Virus record (IMG/VR): IMGVR_UViG_3300030090_004910 | Coordinates: 1-23,809 of that record | Strand: one strand, 5' to 3' | Origin: a virus | Length of the DNA: 23,809 nt | Shown: positions 1 through 5,900 of the stretch, one piece after another | Position numbering within the stretch: position 1 is the first letter of the stretch | Layout of the letters: the number at the start of each line of letters is the position of its first letter | Translations under genes and position numbers: made by a program | The notes under the pieces: model-generated | Told to the model about the DNA's origin: nothing | What the model saw: only the letters and a program-made list of their open reading frames with translations | Databases searched by the model: none

Positions 1-86
1 CCTGGTGAATTTTGTGCGGACTTTATGGATCCGCCGTTGCCTGGCGCCATCATGAATGCGCCTTTTGCTTGTTGTGGATGTTTCAT
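1..86 (-). CDS. 5' end of an unidentified small phage protein (partial)
   Basis: An ATG at 86-84 opens a frame that runs without a stop to the left edge, giving 28 codons that begin MKHPQQAKGAFMMAPGNGGS. It starts 4 bp after the TAA of the preceding 56-residue gene, the tight spacing seen throughout this operon, and the space between is A-rich (AAACA). The visible part is Gly/Ala/Ser-rich and probably unstructured. I do not recognise it, and the remainder lies outside the window. The call rests on position, frame continuity and spacing only. Confidence 0.5.
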   Translation of the reverse strand, partial: MKHPQQAKGAFMMAPGNGGSIKSAQNSP

Positions 87-90
87 TGTT

Positions 91-261
91 TTATTTTTTG
101 TTTCTTCTGTACGGGAACATTATGTTCATGGCCTCCTGCCTTCCCTCGCAGCCGCAAGGTATGTTAAGGCCCTGAGATATCCTGTCTACCATGGTTTTTA
201 TTCCCGTCGCTTTTGTGAATCTGTGGACCGTATCTCCCAGCCCTCTGTCTTTCTTAAACAT
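91..261 (-). CDS. Small conserved phage protein with CGC motif (56 aa)
   Basis: ATG at 261-259 and TAA at 93-91 encode 56 residues starting MFKKDRGLGDTVHRFTKATG, with IPCGCEGRQEAMN at 34-46 and an MFPY motif near the end. The pattern GLGDT...FTKATGI...CGC...R.EA(M/L)N..FPY is one I recall from small conserved proteins in many marine and Bacteroidetes phage genomes, usually among structural or lysis genes; no function is established that I know of. Cys36 and Cys38 could bind a metal or form a disulfide in a dimer. The start lies 9 bp after the stop of the 98-residue gene, with an AT-rich leader and no Shine-Dalgarno. Confidence is fairly high because composition and motif are protein-like and the spacing fits the operon. 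Confidence 0.8.
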   Translation of the reverse strand: MFKKDRGLGDTVHRFTKATGIKTMVDRISQGLNIPCGCEGRQEAMNIMFPYRRNKK

Positions 262-270
262 AATTTGATT

Positions 271-567
271 TTAGTATTTTCCTCTTACGCCTCTTGGGTT
301 TGACTTCGTGCTCTTGCCTTTGCCTCCCCAAAGGTCCTTGCATGCCCAGTATCTAGCGCTTAGCTTGTCTTTTGCCTGACCGCACTTGTGTCTTGCCCTA
401 AAGCTTTTTCTCGCGGCGGCCGAATAGTTGTGGCCGTACGAGCTGTGCCCGTAGTGTATTATCTTCTCTCTGCCTCCCGAGCAAGCCTTTACGACTTTCT
501 TCTTGTTCTTCTTCGGTGAGCTCCTGGGCTTGTTGCAGGGCATTTTCGCTTTATCTAGTCTTGACAT
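271..567 (-). CDS. Small basic four-cysteine phage protein (98 aa)
   Basis: A highly basic protein. Lys-rich residues 13-27 are followed by VKACSGGREKIIHYG (26-40), KSFRARHKC (54-62) and ARYWAC (71-76), and the C-terminus is a Gly/Lys tail. Cysteines at 11, 29, 62 and 76 are spaced as possible metal ligands. The combination K.CxxGxEKIIHYG...KSFRARHKC...ARYWxCK matches a small protein family that I remember as widespread in phage contigs, with no assigned function. ATG 567-565 is chosen because it lies one base after the TAA of the M15 peptidase gene (TAA-C-ATG). An internal Met at residue 9 (start at 543) gives the more typical family N-terminus MPCNKP and may be the real start. It may be a minor virion protein or bind nucleic acid; this is inference from charge. 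Confidence 0.85.
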   Translation of the reverse strand: MSRLDKAKMPCNKPRSSPKKNKKKVVKACSGGREKIIHYGHSSYGHNYSAAARKSFRARHKCGQAKDKLSARYWACKDLWGGKGKSTKSNPRGVRGKY

Positions 568-568
568 G

Positions 569-1030
569 TTATATCAGTTTATATACCGTTTTGGAGTTCT
601 CTCTGACCGCCTTGAGACATCTGTTCCTGTTTTCCTCCTCGCTTACGTAGCTTACGTGTACCCAGTCTGGGTTCTCGTCGTCTCCGAATTCCCATATCAT
701 CTGGTCGAAGTCAAGATTTTCCTTTATGAAGTTGTACATACCGTAGTTCTTCATGTTGCCGTACGTATCGTCTATATCTATCGCTTGGCCCTTGCAATGT
801 TGTGACTTGGAACTTCCTCCTATCGCGCGATTCAATTCGGGCGAGCGGAAGAATGAGTTTATCTTTATGGGTTTTCCGACGTACTCTCTTAGCGGTTCGA
901 ATATCTTTTCCGCCAGCAGCCGCATGTTCTCGAGCTGCTTCTCGTCAGGTTCGTTCTCCAAACCCAGTCTCTTAGCAGTAACACTGAACGTTCCCTCTCG
1001 GTAACTTATGTGTTTGCTTATGTTTTTCAT
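569..1030 (-). CDS. M15-type D-Ala-D-Ala carboxypeptidase-like endolysin
   Basis: This is a 153-residue zinc peptidase that would cleave peptide cross-links in host peptidoglycan at lysis. The M15A signature is complete: SKSQHCKGQAIDID places the ligands His78 and Asp85 in the S-x-H-x-x-G-x-A-x-D motif, and DWVHVS supplies the third ligand His125; Glu114 in IWEFGDD is a candidate general base. The N-terminal 60 residues (EKIFEPLREYVGKPIKINSFFRS) are typical of phage M15 enzymes. There is no signal peptide or cell-wall-binding domain, so release needs a separate membrane-disrupting protein; the 94-residue TM protein two genes upstream is the nearest candidate. The start is 10 bp after the thioredoxin-like gene with the leader TTAAAATCAA and no Shine-Dalgarno. 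Confidence 0.93.
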   Translation of the reverse strand: MKNISKHISYREGTFSVTAKRLGLENEPDEKQLENMRLLAEKIFEPLREYVGKPIKINSFFRSPELNRAIGGSSKSQHCKGQAIDIDDTYGNMKNYGMYNFIKENLDFDQMIWEFGDDENPDWVHVSYVSEEENRNRCLKAVRENSKTVYKLI

Positions 1031-1040
1031 TTGATTTTAA

Positions 1041-1454
1041 TTAGAATGCGGACGCCGTGTTTATTTCGTCGATGGCGTCTTGTATTTCGCTTATGGTTGT
1101 TGGCAGCTCAAGATCGAGTCCCGCCTTGAAGCTTTCCTCTACGCTGCCGTCCTTGAATATAAGTATGGTCGGAACCATTCTTATTTTGTATTTCTTTTTG
1201 GCGTTTGCCGCCTTGGCTATATCCACCCTGTAGTATAAGGCGTCTTTTATTTCTTGCCATTCGTTCAGGCAGTTCTGCGAATTGAAGTCCGCCCAAAACT
1301 CTACGACTATCGTGCTTTCGTTGTCGTCGCCGAATGCGCTGCTGTTAGATATCGCGTCCTCGAAGCTTGAGTCGTCAAGCCAGTACTTGTCAGGTACGTC
1401 TATTTGCGAGATTGACATCAGCGGTATTAAAATTAGAATTAAGTATTTTATCAT
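1041..1454 (-). CDS. Secreted thioredoxin-fold protein lacking the CxxC site
   Basis: 137 residues. Residues 1-17 (MIKYLILILIPLMSISQ) form a signal peptide, with no lipobox Cys, so the mature protein should be periplasmic. The rest follows the thioredoxin fold: beta strand plus active-site segment VVEFWADFNSQNC (50-62), helix LNEWQEIKD, then RMVPTILIFKDG (92-103) with cis-Pro95. The usual W-C-x-x-C is replaced by W-A-D-F-N-S-Q-N-C, leaving only Cys62, so ordinary dithiol oxidoreductase activity is not expected. I recall similar thioredoxin-like proteins with lost cysteines from marine Bacteroidetes viral contigs. Its ATG overlaps the TGA of the 94-residue membrane-protein gene (ATGA), suggesting coupled translation and perhaps a shared envelope role; a binding or scaffold function is my inference. 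Confidence 0.85.
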   Translation of the reverse strand: MIKYLILILIPLMSISQIDVPDKYWLDDSSFEDAISNSSAFGDDNESTIVVEFWADFNSQNCLNEWQEIKDALYYRVDIAKAANAKKKYKIRMVPTILIFKDGSVEESFKAGLDLELPTTISEIQDAIDEINTASAF

Positions 1455-1735
1455 CTCCTGGTCTGTATTTCGTACAATCTCTCGTCTATCTTGTCGAGCT
1501 TGTCCTTTATCTCCTCGACATCGTCTTGAGTATCTAGTATGGTGGATCGTACAAGTTCGTCTTTTAAATCGTATTCCGTTCTCGATATCTCAGGCTTCGG
1601 AAGCTCCTTGGCTTCGGCTATGTCAGCCTGCATTACGAAATACATACTGGCGAGCGATACAGCTCCACCAATGATTATTCCTATCGTTTTGAGATCGACG
1701 GTTACTTTGGTATCTTCTCCGATTTGCTTTGCCAT
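1451..1735 (-). CDS. Single-TM coiled-coil protein, candidate holin or i-spanin
   Basis: 94 residues. A short N-terminal region (1-16) is followed by one hydrophobic segment, TIGIIIGGAVSLASMYFVMQ (17-36), a Pro-containing linker (ELPKPE), and a charged heptad-like helix from about 57 to 92 (DVEEIKDKLDKIDERLYEI). The N-terminal lysines against the acidic C-terminal flank suggest N-in/C-out topology, with the coiled coil in the periplasm. That is the layout of an inner-membrane spanin; size and position beside an endolysin would also fit a holin. I recall near-identical architectures in marine phage contigs, beginning MAK(E/Q)IGEDTK. No lipobox-bearing o-spanin partner is visible nearby. It overlaps the downstream thioredoxin-like gene by 4 bp. 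Confidence 0.85.
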   Translation of the reverse strand: MAKQIGEDTKVTVDLKTIGIIIGGAVSLASMYFVMQADIAEAKELPKPEISRTEYDLKDELVRSTILDTQDDVEEIKDKLDKIDERLYEIQTRR

Positions 1736-1748
1736 TTCTATTGTTTTA

Positions 1749-1793
1749 CTAGCAAAGGCCGCAATAGCCTCCGCATATTGAGCATGTATTCAT
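1749..1793 (-). CDS. Cys-rich micro-ORF (14 aa), speculative
   Basis: ATG at 1793-1791 begins one base after the TAA of the 393-residue gene and runs 14 codons to TAG at 1751-1749, encoding MNTCSICGGYCGLC. Four cysteines in 14 residues form CxxC-x3-CxxC, the spacing of a metal-binding knuckle. It occupies almost the whole gap before the 94-residue TM gene, whose ATG is 13 bp downstream. The TAA-T-ATG spacing resembles that before the 98-residue gene, which favours translation. Against it: very short ORFs arise easily by chance, and no family is known to me. It may be a functional micropeptide, a translational coupler, or accidental. Confidence 0.3.
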   Translation of the reverse strand: MNTCSICGGYCGLC

Positions 1794-1794
1794 A

Positions 1795-2976
1795 TTATCT
1801 AAATGTTATGTTTATTCCGAAATTCGTGTGGTATATCTCAGAATCCCAGAACTTGGTGTACTCGCCTTCAGCGAATATACCCAGTGACTTGTTTATTTTC
1901 CAGCCGAGCATCAGTCCGAACTGATAGTCGTCCCATTGCTCAAGCTCAGCGTCTTTTTTCAATCCGCCCTTGCCCCAGTTGTTTCTGTTTAGGTAGCTTA
2001 CGTTTTCGTCTCCCTGCAGATACTTGTGGTATGGCAGTATCCAGTTTCCGTATGCGTGAAGCCAAAAGCTTGACTTGTAGTGGTAGAAATCGAAACCGAC
2101 TATCGGTGCGACCTCTCCGAAGGCGTCTATTTCAGACCAGGCCTCCTCGTTGAACCTGTTCATAAGGTCACCGAATATCAGGTCTCTGAACTGTCTGTCG
2201 GTATACGCGACTATGTTTCCGTCAGCGTCTATCCAATACCAGTCGAATATCTGGTTGCCTGACTCGTCTGTTGACTGATAGAATATATCGTCATACCCGT
2301 ACTCGAAACCGAGGCTGTACCAAGGGTTGAGGGCGTTTCCGTTCTCGTCTTCCTCGTTTAGCCATATCTCGATAGGGTTATACCCGTAAGGCTTTTGATG
2401 AGTTCTGTATATTGCTCCGGCGGATAGGCTGAACTTCTTACCTAACGGTAGTCGGCCTCTTACCTCGCCTGACATGTATTCGAATCCCACCTTGCCGGAT
2501 TCTCTTGCCTCAAACTTTCCTATATGGTATTTGCCGGTATGTCTTACGAATAGTCTCTTGTTGTCGAACTCGTCGCCGTTGATTCTTTGCTTTTCCCAGT
2601 TCAAAAGGTACTCTAAGCCCTTTACCGCTGATGTAGGCGCGGAAAGACCTATGTTGTTTTCCGTTCCGTTATAGAAGTTAGGCTTGTCTTCATATCCAAA
2701 TCTGGCTAACTTACGAATGCCCACCCCGTATCTGTAATCGAACGGGTGATATACGGTTTCGTCAACCACCTGGGGTATATCGTAAAGGTCATCAGGATTC
2801 GTTCTTATGAAATAATCCGGATTCTCGAGTTTAGCGTTTCCTATGTTTCCAGCAACGTATACGGTTCCGTACTCAAGAAAATCTGCATACAGTTCCTTAA
2901 AGAAGTTTTTCTTTTCTTGCGCGCCGACGCTAAAAGAAATTATAAGTATTAATATAGCTATTACTGTTTTTCTCAT
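1795..2976 (-). CDS. Phage-encoded outer-membrane beta-barrel-like protein
   Basis: 393 residues. Residues 1-19 form a clear signal peptide (MRKTVIAILILIISFSVGA|Q). The mature chain lacks hydrophobic helices and has many alternating aromatic/polar stretches typical of amphipathic strands, for example GKVGFEYMSGEVRG, KFSLSAGAIYRTH, YQFGLMLGWKINK, SLGIFAEGEYTKFW and the terminal FGINITFR. Tyr, Trp and Gly content is high and the end is strand-like, as in outer-membrane barrels, although the last residue is Arg after Phe. Acidic loops such as NEEDENGN and TDESGNQIFDW may face outward. Its ATG overlaps the TGA of the 2326-residue virion gene, so it is made with late proteins. Possible roles are outer-membrane modification at lysis, blocking superinfection, or receptor masking; none is shown by sequence. 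A secreted non-barrel protein is the alternative. Confidence 0.8.
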   Translation of the reverse strand: MRKTVIAILILIISFSVGAQEKKNFFKELYADFLEYGTVYVAGNIGNAKLENPDYFIRTNPDDLYDIPQVVDETVYHPFDYRYGVGIRKLARFGYEDKPNFYNGTENNIGLSAPTSAVKGLEYLLNWEKQRINGDEFDNKRLFVRHTGKYHIGKFEARESGKVGFEYMSGEVRGRLPLGKKFSLSAGAIYRTHQKPYGYNPIEIWLNEEDENGNALNPWYSLGFEYGYDDIFYQSTDESGNQIFDWYWIDADGNIVAYTDRQFRDLIFGDLMNRFNEEAWSEIDAFGEVAPIVGFDFYHYKSSFWLHAYGNWILPYHKYLQGDENVSYLNRNNWGKGGLKKDAELEQWDDYQFGLMLGWKINKSLGIFAEGEYTKFWDSEIYHTNFGINITFR

Positions 2977-5900
2977 CTTAACTTTAGTTTCTTTGTATTT
3001 AGTTTTAATTTACGTAGATTTAGGTTCTTTTTAAGTTTTAATCCTCTATTTGTACCGGTTCCACCATAAGGAAGGTACTTTTCTTTACCTATATCCAAAT
3101 CCCATTCGCTCCAACCACCCAAAAGGGCTATCTTTTGCCATATCTCTGTATCCTCTCTCAATGCCGCCTCGATGTTGTTGTATTTCCTTATTACCCTGTC
3201 TAACGGAATATTAAATGCTGCCGAAAGTATCTGCCCGGCTATCATATATGCCGGGTTTTCCAGGCTGAATCCCTGTGATCTTATTTCGTCTTTATCCCAT
3301 TTTAACGACCTGAATGCGTTTCTTACCTTGGTGACCTTTGATGATATAGGCGGCGAGAAATCCAGTAGCTCTAAGGCGGCCTCTTCGTAATCGGGCCTTG
3401 CCTTCTGCTCTTCCTGCCACAGTCTCAGTATCACGTTTTTGAACGTTGCAACGGCCGCACCTTGCCAACCCATTCCTCTAAGTAGCGAGTCGGCCATACC
3501 GTTTGCTGTATTTATTACCTTGTCTTGCGGTATCTCATCGTCATCGTCGAACGCCATTGTGAAAAGAGCATTTTGAATGCCGTTGAATATTACGTTCTGT
3601 ATAGCCCCGTAATACACGATCTTTGACACATTGGCTCTCCAGTCCCCTCTTCTGTTCTTGAGGTCAAGAATGGATTTCTTTATTATTCTGTTGTACTGCA
3701 TCGGCGTGTTCGCGAAAGCAAGAACCACACGCCCTAAAGGACCGGCCTGCTGCATGCTTATTCTGTCAGTCCTGCTCGACTGCTGCGTTTCCTCTGCTAT
3801 TTCCTGAAAATCAAGGAACGCCTGCTCTTCCGCTTTTTTCTGTTCCATTCCCTGCTTTAGATACGTTGATACTCGGTTTCGATACATGGTCGCCCCTCCT
3901 GTCGCTATTGCCATGCTATCCGCTATCTGTGTGAATAGAAACCCTTTTTTGAGAAGGTAACTTATGGCACCCTTCATTCCGCCTGTCTTCGCAACGTCGG
4001 CTATTTCCGACTCGGTTACGTTTATCTTTAGGCCCTGCCTTCTTTTGGTAAGAAACGGAGAGTTCATTAGATACATAACGTCTTTCCAGTATTGAGGCTG
4101 ATTCGCGAATGCCTTACCTGCTTTTATCACGTTGTTGTCCGTCCAGTTTATGAAGTTTACGTTGGATATCATCTGAAGCGCGGCAGACCTAACGTTAAAG
4201 AACATTATGGCGCCTACCGAGCCGTTTATCCAATCCATTATCTCATCTACGTTCTTGTTTCCGGATTGCAGCTTGTTGGTTCCTCTTCTTATTCTTTCGA
4301 GTGAGTTTTCCAGAGCCTCGACGTAATTGTTTCCGTAAAGAGCCCTAAGCTTGTTCTTGTTCTTTTCGGAGAATATCATCTCAGAGTTCTCTATGAACTC
4401 GGAAAGAAACTCCATTCTGTTCACCTTTCTTATGCTGTCTACCAGGTCTGACGTTATAGTTCCGCCTTGCCAATTGCTGTCGGGCGCGGGATATTCTCTT
4501 CCCTTCTGTATCTTCATAAGGCCTTCCGCGAAATCCCTGTATTGCGTTTCGGAATTCATGAATCTCATAAGCTCTTTTGAATCTTTCTTTGAAAGACCCG
4601 GCACCTCAAGGCCCTGCTTGTTCCATATGTATACCCTGACCGCGTCGGAGTAGCTATACCCCTCTATAGCCTCTTCCTGTAGCGTTTTGGGGATTTTAGG
4701 AAACATCTTTTTCAATGCCTTATAGTCCGTTGATACGCCAACCTGCATTCTGTCTACCGCCCTTGCCGTCCTGGCTATTGGGTCCAGAAGCTTTTCCTTG
4801 AACCACATGAACTGAGAGTCTCCGACTTTTCCCTTACCGAGCATCCTGTATAGAAGCCCTGCGAAGTCCTCTGCAGACGGAGGTATCAAATGAAGCGAGT
4901 TCTTTCGCTTGCCTATCGCCTTTGCCCTGGCGGTTGAGTATTCCTTGAACCACTCGACACCAGTGTTTTTCTCCAGTATGTCGTTGAATTGCCTGTCTAT
5001 ACTCTTTGTCTTGCTGTATTTCGCCTGTTGTACGTCAGACTTTACGTCAGCCACGTTTAGAATATCCTGAACCGCCTTCACGTTCTTGTACGCGTCGTCG
5101 GCGAAATAGAAGTCGTTGTAGCCTTCTGCTACCTTGCTTACTATCCAGTTTGCCTTCGACTGCGGGCTTCCGTCCTCGAGGCCCGTTATGTTTGCCAGCG
5201 GTATGTCGAGGCCCATTCCCTTTAGAAACTTACGTATCGCGGGAGCGGCGCTTTGAGGTCTTGCGGTAAGTATGAATATGTCTTTCGCACCGAACTTGTC
5301 TTTCCTTCTTTTGGCCAGGTCGAACAGCGGTCCCTTTTTGCCTCTTATGACCTTCTCGAACTCAGAAAAATCGAACTTTGCGCCTTTCGCTTCTAACGCG
5401 TCCGATTCTTTCGCGAATTGTGTAGCATTAAGTTTGCCTTTGGAGCCGTCTGGGAGCGTGTAAAGTACCTTAGAAGCCGTCCTGGCTAGCGTATCGTCAA
5501 AGTCGAAAACGCTTATTCCCTTTCCTTCGCCTTGTTTCGATGTTCTCGAGTAGTTTACGGCCTTGTCGTAATTTGACAGGATTAGATTCTGCTTTACGGC
5601 GTTTTCTATGCCTTTTAATATGTCAGGAAATGTATTTTGGTTTGCCCTTGAGGCTATCTTATCGGCGTCTTTTTCTTTCTTTATTGCATCTAGGCTTTTA
5701 AGCACGTCTGACGGATTCATTACAGTATTCGGAAGCACGAAGTGCAACGATGGATCTGAAATTTTAGAATGAATTTCTTCTATCGGCTGCTCGCTTATGT
5801 AAGTTTGCTCACCTATACCCTTAACCTCATCGAATTTTTTACCATCTTTTTTCGAAACTACGCCTCTTGCTTGCCCAAGTATCAGATCTTGCAAATCGTC

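Noticed and set aside
25-303. Plus-strand 92-codon frame at the left edge
   Set aside because: It overlaps the 56-aa, 98-aa and partial minus-strand genes, which have protein-like motifs and operon spacing.
1108-1296. Minus-strand 62-codon frame embedded in the thioredoxin-like gene, considered as a nested o-spanin
   Set aside because: Nested spanins exist, but this product has no signal peptide, no lipobox cysteine and is just a basic out-of-frame reading.
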